From contig OY978528.1 of the NCBI GenBank assembly GCA_963854835.1, positions 38,221,757-38,285,756 on the forward strand: DNA of 64,000 nt, written 5' to 3'. The notes below the pieces were generated by a model that was not told where the DNA came from, made no database searches, and was given only the letters and a program-made list of their open reading frames with translations. Within the stretch, counting starts at the first letter, position 1; each line of letters starts with the position of its first letter. Below, piece after piece: positions 48,650 through 61,543 of the stretch. Source of the DNA: Megamerina dolium (lineage: Eukaryota; Arthropoda; Insecta; Diptera; Megamerinidae). Position numbers and translations under genes: made by a program.

Positions 48650-49850
48650 GTTCGTCCGTCCGTCCGTCTGTCTGTCTGTCACCTGGCTGATTCGCACGAT
48701 AACTTTAGCAAATATTAAGCTATTTTGACGAAATTTTGAATAAGTAACCTTTGATCTAAGGGTACGAAGGAGATTGATATCGGGCATGATCGGTCAATAA
48801 CCACGCCCACACCAAGCATTCAAAGCGACTAACCTCGGAATTTTCAAAATCTTTAACTTGATATAACTCACTTAATATACCACCTGGGACAACAATATTT
48901 GGCACATAGAGTCACATCATACTGCTACATAATTTTACCAGAAATTGGCAAGCCACGCCTACTTTTTATAGTAGCTCCCATACAAAGCGTATGTACTTTA
49001 TTTAAATTGAAACAGCTGTAACTTCTGCAATCTTATATCTAGAATATCCATAATTGACACTTAGATTACTATGGTAGTCAAAAATAATCTGGCAAAAAAT
49101 CGATGTGCCACGCCCACTCATTCTTGGGGTTCCCGTACAAAGTTGCGGAAATTAAAAAAAAATGGTAATCATAATAACTTGCAAACTATTAAGCGTAGAA
49201 CAGAACCAGATTGAAAGTATAGATTAGTATTGTAAGAACAACTAGACTCACAGGAAATGGATGCGCCACGCCCACTGTTTATAGTAGTCCCCATACAAAA
49301 TGACAGAGTTTCTTTTAAATTGAAATAGCTGTAACTTCTGCATCCTTCTGTCTAGAACAATCATAATTAACACTTAGGTTAATATGGTAGTCGGAAATAG
49401 TCGGCAAAAAATCAGCGTGCCACGCTCACTTCTTATTGGGGCTCCCACACAAAGTTGAGGAAATTAAACGAAAATGTTAACAGTTAACAGCCATAACTTA
49501 CAAACTATTCAACGTAGGACAACCAAATTTAAGATGTGGATTAATATTGAAAATTAATTGGATTTACAAGAAAGAGGTAAGCCACGCCCACTTTTTATAT
49601 AGCTCTCATACTAAGCCTAGGAATTATCTTAAAAACCTCCTTTAAATTATCCCTTTTACAACCCTCATAACATACAAAGTACTTCGTCAAAGTCAACCAT
49701 ATTTCGGGTGTAAATTAGTAGTATATGCAAAAATTGTTTCTCGAAAAGTGGAAATAATAGAAAAAGATGGATATTCGAGTAAACTTTTTATATATATATC
49801 TACATATGCAGGGTATAATTTGGTCGGCCCTAGCCGACTGTAAGGTAATT
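48650..49850 (+). repeat. dispersed repeat family B, copy 2
   Basis: Starts at the (GTCC)n(GTCT)n tract (about 48652-48680) and ends gcagggtataatttggtcgg..agccgactgtaagg. It is closely similar over its whole length to 14427-15590, including the triple occurrence of the cacgcccact / ctcccatacaaag modules. No coding frame. It lies about 250 bp past the mariner. The ttttataccctgcat start seen in copy 1 is not evident here. Confidence 0.75.
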
Positions 49851-51001
49851 TTTTATTTAACACTTTCTATTTTTTTTTTTTGTTTGTTGAAAAATTGACA
49901 TATTACAAAGGTACGATATTGGGTTTTTGCCACTTTTTTGAAGGCAAAAATCCCATCAATGTCGAAATAATATGCCATTTAATATGCCGTTGGCCCATGA
50001 TGGAATAATACAGATATGCTACGGAGTGCCAGACACGTTTTGACATTACCCAAGCTCAATGTTATATTTGGAAAGTACGAGCAAATGGGAAATTATTTAA
50101 GGTTTTTTATGAAAACGTGGTAAAAAATTACTTATTTTAGTATCGAATGAAATATGCATAAGCGTGATTCTTGGTATTAATGATAATGTATATCGTATTA
50201 TTTACAAAAAAGAACTTCATTTACCTTTTTTAAAATACCTTCCTTCTTCTTTTTATGCTTTTATTTAAATAAATCCTTCCTTATCAAATTTTATGCCCGA
50301 ACAAAATACTTTAAAAACCCTGAAGTTATCTATCGTTATAATTAAAATGGAAATATATGTGATTTGGAAATAAAAACCGAAATAAGTTTTAAGTTTATTT
50401 TTTGAATGACTTATGTAAATGTTTAATTCGAAAGTTTAATTCGGCACTTTAAAAACTGTTTCAGATGCTTTCGTATATCACAATTTTCATATAAAGTTAT
50501 TTTAATGAAGTGCTTAAATATCTTTGACAATTTAAAATGTGTGTACCATTAAAATGAGAAAAAATTTATTTTAAAATTTTGAAGTCCTAACAAAATTGTA
50601 GTGATGGTTTCTGTAAAGCACGCATAGAAATAACATCAACCCATGTAATACTCCTAATTTTCTTATTATATATCCAGTGACGTCTTATTGCACTCTTGCC
50701 GTATAATGCATTCTCGCTAAAATCATTATCAACTTCTGTGACGCTAAAAAACGACGATAAAAGGTAAATTTTAAATTGTAAAATTAAAATGTAAATTTAT
50801 AAAGAAGCGTTACTTGGGAAGTGCAAATTGTCAATTTAGAAAGAGATAGAATCCTTTTATTATTCCATCATGCCGTTGACCAACCTTTACTAAAAACAAA
50901 GTTTAATATGCGAGTCCAGCTAACAAACGCATTCTACATTGAACCAAATTTTACATGATGCTTATCTAAATCAAAATAAATCTTTTGCTACATTTCTATA
51001 G

Positions 51002-51077
<76 letters not shown>

Positions 51078-51085
51078 TATATATA

Positions 51086-51121
<36 letters not shown>

Positions 51122-53439
51122 TCTAATATATACTTTATGTATGTGCATACAACACCAACTCGACGAAGATACAAAACAATCAATTGAGAATTTTAACAAG
51201 ACACGCAAACACTATGATACACACACGCAAAATCTCATTTACAATCAAAGCCAATCACGTGCCGCGTGCTGCTAACATACTCGTAATCTCAAATTATTGA
51301 TATTAGTTTAAGCCATATTTTCCAAACGCACACACGCAGCATGAATGCATGATAACCATCATTAAGAAATCTAAACACTCCATAAAAGTGCTTCAATTAT
51401 GCGCTGCACAAACGCAAATTCCTAACGCTATTACGCTATTACGAAGTCACAGCAACAGCAAAATATCATTCTATGTGCGCAGCATATGCGTGCATCCTTG
51501 CTTATGGCGTTCGCCGTGGCATTTTATATGTTGGCTTTATGCGTGTTTTTGCTTCAGCGAAAGATTTTCAACATTTTTTCACTCTCAATTTCGGATAATT
51601 ATTGGGTCATACGCTATTGTCGTCGTTGCACATCGATGATGATGATTCATCATAATCATCATCATCATCATCATGTATACCCGATTTATTCGTTTGATCG
51701 TATTAATTTCCTAAACTAACTAATAACGGAGAATGATCACTTTCGAATCATGGCATTTATGATTGCGTGAAGGTTATATATATATATATTATTTTTCAAA
51801 TGAAATTCTTCGATTATTCGTTTCGTTTTAATCTGGCTGTTAAAGTGATGTACTGCCGTCAATCCATCTCATTTAGTATCAAATTTATTAAGGCATCGTT
51901 TTTTTCTTCTCTCTCTCTCTCTCTCTATTCTTTTTGTTTGGCCCTTGAGCTTAAAATGTGTATGGCAACTAATTTAAATGATGAACTTGCTTGATTTGAT
52001 CGGTTACGATTCGATGCGAGACGCTCTCCTAAGATGACGATTCAGCTTAAGGCAATTTCTGAAAATTTCTGAAAATGTCCAAAATTAAAAATATTTTTTT
52101 GATTTATAGTTATTGATAGTTTAATCGATTTTCTGAGATTGAAGGCTTGAAGAATTCGCAACAAATGCAATTCAAAATAATTCACACAAACACACTCAAA
52201 CATGACATAGGCAAACCAATGTAATACAAAAGTAGCATATGTAAGAACATTCATATATCCGTTCGCTCGAGTACTCTCATGTTGTCTTTCCCGACACTAA
52301 AAAACTTCAACTTTTTGATTGTAATTAATTTTATCAGTTTCGTGCTACAACAAATGGAAAAATATTCGTTTATCATTTCAATTGCCACAACAGCTAAGCA
52401 CATATTCGACGAACATTCAATACACCGCAACAGAGAGCAACATCAATACCAGAGACTCAAACTCGACCAGTCACAACTGTGGTGGTCGCCAATGAAAGAC
52501 GATGATGCCCCGCCGACCAACAATTGTTTGCACTTAAGATTTTTACACATGATTCGATCGTTCATTCGTCTCAAGCCACACAACAAACAGATGCAAGCAA
52601 GCATATGAGACAAGCGAGCGATGAATCTGTCCAAAAGTGTGCGGCTGCTGCTACTGCTGTCTTCCACACAGTACGAACACCAGCCAACTAGCCAATTCAG
52701 AAAGTCAAGTTCTATCAGATGCCAGATTTGCAAACGAATAAATTGGCATTTCACAAGTTGGACACAAACACACACACACACGTTGAAAACACAGCGTGGG
52801 TCTGTACAAACATACATGTACACTATACATTTCCTTTATGAAATCAATTTTGTTGAATCGAAAACAAAAGTTGATGCGACGACGACTACGACTACTACGT
52901 CATTCGCCACCGTGTTACGCTGATGGTAGTCCGTCGTCCTGTTACTGCCTATCTCACAAATAACAGATATACCATTTCTACGAACGAACGAAAGTCAAAC
53001 AGAACGAAAAACAAAATGAAACAAGATTTCCTCAAGAAATTTAACATCTGAATCTGATAACAAAAACGTAAGTGTGTTGGCTAAGAAAGGCTAATACAGA
53101 ATGTATGTACAAATGTATGAGCACATATTATTGTCCATTCGACAGTTGCATGTTTTGAGAGATTTCCTATATTTCAGCATCAACATGACACCAACAATAG
53201 CCTAAGCAATCTCTTTTTCAAACTGTGCTCCTCGTGTTAGAATCCATGGAATTCTATTTAACATAAATCAGTATATATGCTACGAGTATTATGTTGCTAT
53301 TAAATTTTCTAATGCATGTAAATGCATATCTAAGAAAATTATTTTCTGCTATAGTTTAATACGGAATATTTGTTGAAAATCGACCAAAATTGAATTTTTA
53401 CCAGAAGAAAAGTACATTTTCAACCACTAAAATATATAT
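49851..53439. other. non-coding stretch, no gene recognised
   Basis: AT-rich, with the (TA)n tract at 51004-51120, an ATC/ATG run near 51637-51675 and (TC)n near 51909-51927. The 52300-52930 part is a little GC-richer but its frames look like noise. Confidence 0.5.
51004..51120. repeat. (TA)n microsatellite
   Basis: About 117 bp of TA with two TACTATA interruptions near 51076-51090. Unlike the tract at 1045-1194, no SINE or target duplication is visible beside it. Confidence 0.95.
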
Positions 53440-53945
53440 TCACGTTCCAAGTATATGGATATAATTGTTCTAGATGAAAGATTAAATAAGTTAAGACAAT
53501 TTAAAGTTTTCAAAATATCCGTATTTTGTATAGGAGCTGCTGAGCTATTTCTTGCGAAAGCATTTCTCCCTCTGATGTTAAATTACTTACCAAATATGGT
53601 TGCATGGCTGTTGGTAGTTGAGAAAATTAATTTGATGGGAACTACATTTAATAATAGGACTACCTCACCCATCTCCTTTGAAAGTATTACCCAATACAAC
53701 AATAATCACTATGCTCAATATTATTGTTCTACATGAAATATTAAATGAATTATACTGGTTAAAATATAAAGTCAGTCTATCTATATGCTCCGTGTGGGCG
53801 TGGCAGATGACCGTGCTAAATCATTAATATCTATATATCTAAACATTTGTTCAAGTTGTCGTGTGTATCATGTCATCAATCAGGTGACAGACAGACAGAC
53901 GAATATTTTTAAATCGACTATGAAGGCAATGCTGATCAATAATAT
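53440..53945 (-). repeat. family B-related fragment, minus orientation
   Basis: The gacagacagacagac tract preceded by caggtg at about 53881-53900 is the inverse of the gtctgtctgtctgtcacctg start of the family, and a gtgggcgtggcag module follows at 53795-53810. Inside, attgttctagatgaaag with attaaata (about 53463) recurs as attgttctacatgaaat with attaaatg (about 53722), a period of about 259 bp. The 93-residue frame at 53455-53736 lies in this repeat and is not a gene. Confidence 0.55.
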
Positions 53946-53949
53946 ATAG

Positions 53950-55040
53950 GGTGTTTCAACCAGAGGTGTCATTTCAAATTTCCCATTACTTTTTCATGTG
54001 TCAACATACAACTGTCATTCTATGACATTTGACAAAAAAGAACTAGAGATTATCAGATGTGCATTGATACACGCTCACCCGACCCATTGAAATAGTGAAA
54101 ATTCACAACAAAAACGGTAAAAATATCGCGATTCGCAAAGTTCGTACTGTTTTTGGCCATCATCAAGCGCCTTCTCGTATAACTATAGTGAAATTAATCA
54201 ATAAATTCGAACGTCTCTCAACTGTAAAGATCTCAGCTGTAGCTGAGAGTGTAGCTGAAAATTCAGGTTTGTCCATTTCGAGACGATCAGAGGAAGTGGG
54301 CATATCCAAAGCCACTTTTTACCGTATTTTGTATAAAGATCTTAGCCCACATGCTTATCAGGTGCAGTTGATATAAACTGATTGGATGCTGGAAATGCAT
54401 GAAGAAGATCACGATTTCTCAAACAAAATTATTCTGATTGATGAGACCCATTTCAATCTGTCTGGGTAAGTGTCTAATCTGGGACTCCAAAAACCCAAGA
54501 GAAATGTTCAAACAACCTCTCCATCCACAAAGAGTGACAATTTGGTGCGGTTTTTAGAGTGGCGGTGTCCTTGGGCCATATTATTTTAAAAATTATGCTG
54601 GTGCGACCGTTTCAGTGAATTGATTGCGTTATCGTACGATGTTGACTGACTTTTTTGCCCTGAAATTTATGCTATGGACGTCAATGACGTTCACTTTCAG
54701 CAAAACGGCACCACATGCAATACAGCTGATGAAACAATGGCTCTATTGCGTAAAAAATTTCCTAAACTTGTCATTTCTCAAAATAAAGACATTTAGTGGG
54801 AGCCGAGATCGTGCGATTTAACACTATTAGACGTTTTTCTTTGGCCTACGTTAAAGATATGGTCTACGCCAGCTGTAATCAGATGTCACGAGATACAGCC
54901 ACAATTATACGAAAATGTGATGAAAATTTTCAACAATAGAATGACAATATGCAAGAAGAGTCGCGACGGACATTTGGCAGATATTGTGTTCCACTACAAG
55001 TAATTGCAAACAAAATGAATATACTCTTGCAATTGGATAC
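53950..55040 (+). mobile_element. mariner-like element of DD41D ('rosa'-like) type, decayed
   Basis: Left end tagggtgtttcaaccagagg at about 53948; the right end could not be fixed. The N-terminal half reads IAIRKVRTVFGHHQAPSRIT, then AVAESVAENSGLSISRRSEE and GISKATFYRILYKDLSPHAY, a paired-type helix-turn-helix region. Catalytic first Asp: IDETHFNLSG (about 54440). The second is mutated: QQNG where QQDG is expected (codon 54704-54706). The third is intact in LTLLD (54830-54832), exactly 41 codons later. An in-frame TAG precedes the third. It ends with a GHLADIVFHYK-like tail near 55000. The DD41D spacing matches the basal mariner group described from Ceratitis and other tephritids; this link is from memory. 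Confidence 0.75.
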
Positions 55041-58000
55041 AGGGTATAAACACAACGGAAATAGTAGATGTGAATTTTTTTATTTGTTCTGATTTTTCTA
55101 ATAAAAACAATTTTAATACAAAATTCAATTTTAAACTTTAATTGAATAACTGTAAAATTAATGTCAATTGACATACGAACGATCGAAAATCGTTTTCGAA
55201 TGCTACAATACCAAATTCTATTACACATACTTGTAAAATAATTATGTAGATTTCCTCGATCTACTGTTTCATATAGAAGAAGCTGCAAAGTTGATTTTTC
55301 TGTAAAATTATGGGACTCCATTTTTATTTTACAATCTTTCGCTGACCTAACATTTTAGTATATGTAGACATTAGGCATATCCTTAATATTATTAAGTGCT
55401 CGTAGTGGTGTTATTTTATATCTTGTCTGCATTGATACGAACAAGTCGTGATAAAAACAAATTTAAATGATGTTCTACATCCACATAGTACATGGTAGCA
55501 CATGTGGCATGCAACTCGATGTACCAAACAACCAGTGTTGAACTCGTATTTTAGTCGCAATTCATTCATAAAGCTAGAGCATTGTCGCATGATTTTGCAT
55601 AATTTCATGCAAATTTAAGTTTGATCTAAATTGGCATTTCATCGGTTCTAGAAGGGGGCGCCGCCAAAAAGCAGTATTAGCATGCATGCAACCACGTTGG
55701 ATACAGCATGCGACAAACAGTAGCAATTGTTATTAATTCCATTGAGATACTCGATACTCATAACTTCGATGGTCATACCATTGAAAGAAGGACACGACGG
55801 CGACGACACATGGGAGGGTCCTCTGCTATGTAACGAGGCGGCGACTAGGCGCTCACGACATGTTCTAACCACATATGCCTATACTGTCATATATGAGGCT
55901 ATATTCAAGCTAACTAAAATCCAAGACCAGTAGCATCTTGAGTTGTTCTATACTTATTGTTGCGCATATGTAAATGTGTATAGCGAAAACAGTAAACAAT
56001 GTGTTTTGAAATGTTTCAACAATGCAACAACTCGCAAGTACAGACATGAAAAAGAAGAAAAAGAAAACAAGGAGAAAAAATGCCAGGCTACATTGTCAAT
56101 GGCGTGTTTATGTGTACACTATGTAGAATTGTCCACATTGAATTTCTGACGTAACACTCACTGTATACAATTATTCCAAAATGAGTCGAAAATCAAGCAG
56201 TTGAGCCTTTCGAGACATGCAAATGCGTTATCAATTTGTCCGTTCAGTTTCGTCCACTATCTAAGTAGGTATGTATTCAACAATCAGTTTCAAATTGTAC
56301 TTGCATTATTCAAAAATCAGTCCGTATTCAATTGATGTGGGGACATTTATGGATGTTTACTTTTTTTTTACTCTTTTTTTGGACAATAACAACAGCTTTG
56401 ATACAATAATTTTAAATTATTCAAATGCTATGCAACACATTGAAATACTTACTTACTACATATATAAAGGTGTTCGAGGGATGATCGCTTTCGATCGATT
56501 ACATTACAACCACAATACTACGTAAGTACATCATATCCTCATCGATTTCCATTTAAGTTTCAACACACTCAATTCTCTATTTATTATCTCCTTTGCTCTA
56601 TCTTGGTCTTTTGATATTTCATATATGTAGTAACATTGTAACATTGTCAGACATCAGTCAAATAAGATTACACACATTCATATAGCAACAATGCCAACAG
56701 TTCACATAACATTAACGCTGCATAAATTGTCATAAATTACATGTAATTGAAAGAGTAGGTACGTACATATGTGTGCCCGGTATCTTACAAATGTGCAGTT
56801 AGTCTTTTATAGAGCACATTTGCAAGCAGAGGTTCTACGTGCAAGGGGGGCACACCGCATACGCACTCAATATGATTAAATAATACATGCCTATATACAT
56901 AACGTATATAGCAGAAGGGCTAGACTGGCTACTTACTGATCAGTTTGCAGCATTCCAGTATTGAAGATTTTAAAATTGATAAAACCTCTACAATAGTTGG
57001 TATACCTCAACAGCCATAATATGACAGGAGCCAACTGCACATCAAGAATACGAATTCTCTTGATTACAAATCAAGCAATTCTCATAGGATATCAATTATA
57101 AATAAATACGGTAGGAATATATAGGTATATAATATGTATTTAGAAGACAAAATATTATCAACAATACCATCAGCCATCATTCCTTGCAGTATAGACACAG
57201 ATTTGTTGATTCAAGAGTTAACGAAAAGTCAAATAAATTTCAAATTTGTAAATATTTAACAGCGAAAAACCTAAATTTTTGGGTTAGAACTACCTGCTAT
57301 TTTGCAGGGTAGCCCCCAACAGCGATGGATATGGAACGTTAATAAAAATCACCGCCTTGGAGGCGATTCCGAGAAGCTATGGCAATTACAATTCTAAGTA
57401 AAATTAATAAACCCATAACTCCCCAAGAGTCGCCCCTAGAGCAGTAAAATGTATAACCGACCCCCATTATTATTATCTGCATAAAAATTAGAAATGTTTG
57501 ATAAACAATTTTAATTAAAAACTTTATTATGAGAATGCCTCATCCGTAGCAAACTAAGACTGGCTTGTCAAATATCGAAATTTTAACAATCGTCAAGTCG
57601 AGTTTGGAATAAAAATGGAATATTTCATAAGCCGTGCAAAATGGACTTGCTGATTGTCGAAAATGACACACTTACAAATAAGAACAATAGAAAACTAGTT
57701 TCTGAGATTCTCTAGTTACTTCCACAAACAAGATAGCTTTCAATGTCAAAAGTGAGATTATATGAAGGCAAAATGGCGAAAATTACAATTCCCAATTCTA
57801 TCATGTTCTATCATCCCCCAACTTCCCTAACATAAATATAGTATATATATACAAGAAAAACTCAGCTCAATAAATTCACACCCCACTGCAAATGCGTACA
57901 TTTATATGGCATAAACAAATAAATTATGGCCACAACAAAAGATCATTGAAGCGTTCAACATATTATATCTTTATTTAGTCAACAATTTTAAGGATACACA

Positions 58001-59379
58001 ACTATCAATGACAATATTATTATTTATTTACTCTATATCGATAACAATATACTTAACTTAGGTTTATCTTGTATTTTGATTACTTACTAATGGCAGCATT
58101 CGTAAATACGTATGTACATAGTTTCCAAACAACTTTATTATCGGCATCATCATATCCGGAAAGAACATAAAAAATAGCAAACAACATTGCAATACAATTG
58201 TGACCGTCACATGTCCTGGTTATAGCTGAAGAAGGGGTGGAAACCGTAAATAAAATATCACTTCCGTTTACGACTGACACTCGTTCTTAGCTAAAAAATC
58301 TCTTCAACTTCCGGACACTTGCATGAGTGTTATGCCAGCATTGACATTATTAACATTGTTACGCACAGTGTGCCTCCCCATTTAACGCGTATGCATTCTT
58401 AAAAAGAAATTAACTGATAAATAGAAACAGAAGATTTATTTTCAACATTTAGTTAATGTCTAATAATTATTTCAACTCCACCATGATCATTTATAAAAAA
58501 AATATTGATATCAAAACGACTTTTAGTTGATGAATTGTGAAATGAAAAAAACAGCTTCTGTATTTGATACACTCTTTCTAAGCGATCACATCGATCATCG
58601 ATCAATAGTTTTGCTATTTGTATGAGCTATGTATGTACATAAGCAGGCATACATATACATATGTGTGTAAAAGCATGCACATCCGTATGTCAAAAGTGTG
58701 TTGAGTGCTTGTCTACATTAAAGTACAAACATCAATGCTCAGACCTTTGGCGAATTAGCAATTCTGATGTGACATTTTTTGTCTTCTGTTCTGTTCAGCT
58801 TTACTCTTTTCTTTTTCATTCATTTTATTTTTATTATTTTATTTTTATATGTATTTGCTTTTTTCCATTCGTTTCGAATTTATAACGTAAATACTTATAG
58901 GTGTATATAATAAGATAAGTGGCAAATACATTTGGTCATGGTTCATTCTCAACTCAGCAAAATGGTTAGTCGAACAGTTTCTATGACAATTAGAAACAAA
59001 GTTTATATTTGTATTTTACCAATACGAATATAATAACTATGACTTAGCCCATATGAACAATTTCGAAATAAATTATCAATAGATGTAATAATGATCACTG
59101 AAACGATTCGATTATTAGAGGATATAGAATATTTCAAAAAGGAAGAGAACGTACGTACGTATGAAACAGTTAACGAAACATTGATCGAGAATCGAAATAA
59201 CGAGCCAAGCAACGGGTACAATCAGGTAGTAGTACTGCGAAGCCTCTAAACTCTCAACAATCAGCAGGCAAAGAAGTAAGCACTGATTTTTAGCAACTTT
59301 TTGGTAAAACTGTTTTTGTCACCTCAGCTGTTTTCGTGTAATATGTTACTATCAAACATGTTCAGTTTGGTCTATAATT
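55041..59379. other. non-coding stretch, no gene recognised
   Basis: AT-rich. A slightly GC-richer patch at about 57290-57450 and an AGAAGAAAAAGAAAA run near 56050 show no coding character. Confidence 0.5.
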
Positions 59380-60255
59380 TAACCATGAATCGACTTACAA
59401 ACGAACATCGCTTGCAGAATGTTGAATTTCATTATTATAAGTCATACTCGGTTAAGAAAGTGCATCGTGCTCTTATTCCATTTTATGATCAGTTTCTGAG
59501 GTGGGTATTCGGAATCTTGTGACTAAATTTCGCGCCAAATTTACATTATTGGACATTAAACCACCAACACGTACACGTAGAGTGCGAACAGAGGAAAATA
59601 TCGCAGCTGTTTCCGTCAGTGTTGTTGATGACCGTGAATTATCGATTCGACGCCGTTCACAGCAATTGGGCCTCTGTTACTCTACTACGTGAAAAATTTT
59701 GCGGAAGGATTTGGCTGTAAACCCTTTTAAAATACAGCTGGTGCAAGAATTGTAGCCACACGACCTATCACAATAGCTAACTTTTGGTGAATGGGCGCTG
59801 GCAAAGTTAGATGAAGATCCACTTTTTTATCGGAAAATTGTGTTCAGCGACGAAGCTCACTTCTGGTTGAATGGATACGTGAACAATCAAAATTGCTGTG
59901 TTTGGTGTGAAGAGCAGTAGTTTTGCGATTTAATGCCTTTAGACTATTTTTTGTAGAGCTTTGTTAAGGATCATGTCTATAGGGACAAGCCCGCAACGGT
60001 TGATGCACTGGAATCTAATATTGAAGAATTTATTCGTGAGATACCTGCGGATATGTTGGAGAGAGTATGGCAAAATAGGAGCCAGCGTATAAACCATTTG
60101 AGGCGCAGCCGCGGTCAACATTTACATTAAATCATCTTTAAACGTTGAATTATATAGATCGTTCTATCGACTCAAATAAAGATTTCATCTATTTCTCTAA
60201 ATTTTATGTGTTTTTTTAATAAAATCCGAAGGCTCATACAAAATCACCCTGTATT
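59380..60255 (+). mobile_element. second mariner-like relic of the DD41D-like type, internally deleted
   Basis: Reads TNEHRLQNVEFHYYKSYSVK and KKVHRALIPFYDQF, a frameshift, then RVRTEENIAAVSVSVVDDRE and LSIRRRSQQLGLCYSTT, a stop, and ILRKDLAVNPFKIQLVQEL. Catalytic first Asp: VFSDEAHFWLNGY (about 59840). From about 59915 the sequence jumps straight to CDLMPLDYFL (third Asp) and KDHVYRDKPATVDALESNIE, ending RSRGQHLH and TAA near 60130. The whole stretch with the second Asp is deleted. The right end reads ctcatacaaaatcaccctgta at about 60232-60252. The left end was not found. Related to, but clearly different from, the element at 53950. Confidence 0.78.
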
Positions 60256-60288
60256 ATTGACACTTGTACCTATAGGCTCCGGACTACA

Positions 60289-60588
60289 CGTTGGCCTCCT
60301 GTAAAATATTGTTTTAGTTTTAGAAAGAACGTACTTACATGGATCGATTCCAAACCGAGAACTCTTGTAAAGTCACAATTTCTAAGCTCTGCCAGAAAGC
60401 TCTTTCAAAAGCTTATTCATGGCAAACTGTGACTGTCGAAAATAATGACAATTGCTTGCAAATACTGTTCGGCAATATAAATATATATATACGAGTATAT
60501 ATTTTTTTTGTTTGTTTGTCATTAAATTTATCGAATGGACTAGAATCAAGCACAGAAAGCCAATGTTCTAAAAACTGAACTACGGTCC
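60289..60588 (-). mobile_element. old diverged SINE copy
   Basis: Aligns along its length with the SINE at 60590-60938: ccgagaactcttgtaaagtc against cagaacacttgtgacatc, then agctctgccagaaagctctt, then catggcaaactgtgactgtcg, then after a TA-rich insertion attaaattta and agaaagccaatgttct with gaactacggtcc. Its head (ggaccgtagttcagt on the minus strand) is a mutated A-box region. That head is the target site for the younger copy next to it. Confidence 0.65.
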
Positions 60589-60951
60589 AAAAAAAAATAA
60601 TAAATATGTGGCTCATTGGCCGAGCTTCTCTTCCAATACTGTTGTGCGTCTTAAATTTTGGACAGTATTAGAATGGACCTACTTATTTTAGCCGGTTCCG
60701 AACGGCAGAACACTTGTGACATCACTTTTTCTGAGCTTTGTCACAGTTTTTTTTTTAGAAGCTTTTTCATGGCAAGTTGTTACTGTCGGAAGAATTGCCA
60801 ATTGCTTGCCGACAGGTGGGTACCATTCGAAAGAAAAATCTTTTCGATATTAAATTTGTTATGCATCAGCCGGGTATTGAACCACGACCTACAGATCAGA
60901 AGGCGAACACACTAACCACTGAGCTACGGCACCCAATGGAACTACGGTCCA
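60577..60951 (-). mobile_element. full-length tRNA-derived SINE copy, nested in an older copy, with TSD
   Basis: Exact duplication gaactacggtcca at 60577-60589 and 60939-60951. The body runs from the tRNA-like head (about 60936) down to about 60606, with a T-rich tail on the minus strand (ttattattttttttt) next to the duplication. A and B boxes are intact (B box region ggttcaatac, one mismatch). The duplicated target is itself the head of an older SINE, so this is SINE-in-SINE insertion. Confidence 0.88.
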
Positions 60952-61461
60952 TTTTACGTATTTCTCATGTAAAAACTTTGCAAATGATTTAGTCGAGCCC
61001 CGATTAATGCGATTAATGCTAAAGTTGTCAATAAACATTATTATAAATTTGATTTAATATATACAATAAATAAAGATGATGATTTAAATCGAGTACAATT
61101 ATTTTACAACTTCTTTTCAGGACATAAATTCACCAAAATATCAATTTCTTTTTATTGTTTATGTTATTAAAAAATATATATTTAATCAATATTCTAATAA
61201 ACTTTTACTTCTGTAAATTTTCTAACTTTAAAATAACTAGTTTTGAATATTAAATATAAAGGCTAAAACCTCTTTAGAGTAATTTGAAATTTCTAAGCAA
61301 GTCTTACACAGCCTAATGTTATGTTTTTACTGGTACTGTGATGCTGTGATGTCCATCTTTAATATAAATAAAAAATACATATTTTAAGCACTTTTCCTAC
61401 CAAAATAATTCCTCATACATCACGTATTGTAATTGCTGATGTTAGCTCTGCATATGTGTAA

Positions 61462-61543
<82 letters not shown>

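Noticed and set aside
53455..53736. 93-codon plus-strand frame with hydrophobic stretch
   Set aside because: Lies inside a family B-related repeat in reverse orientation; no homologous frame in the other copies.
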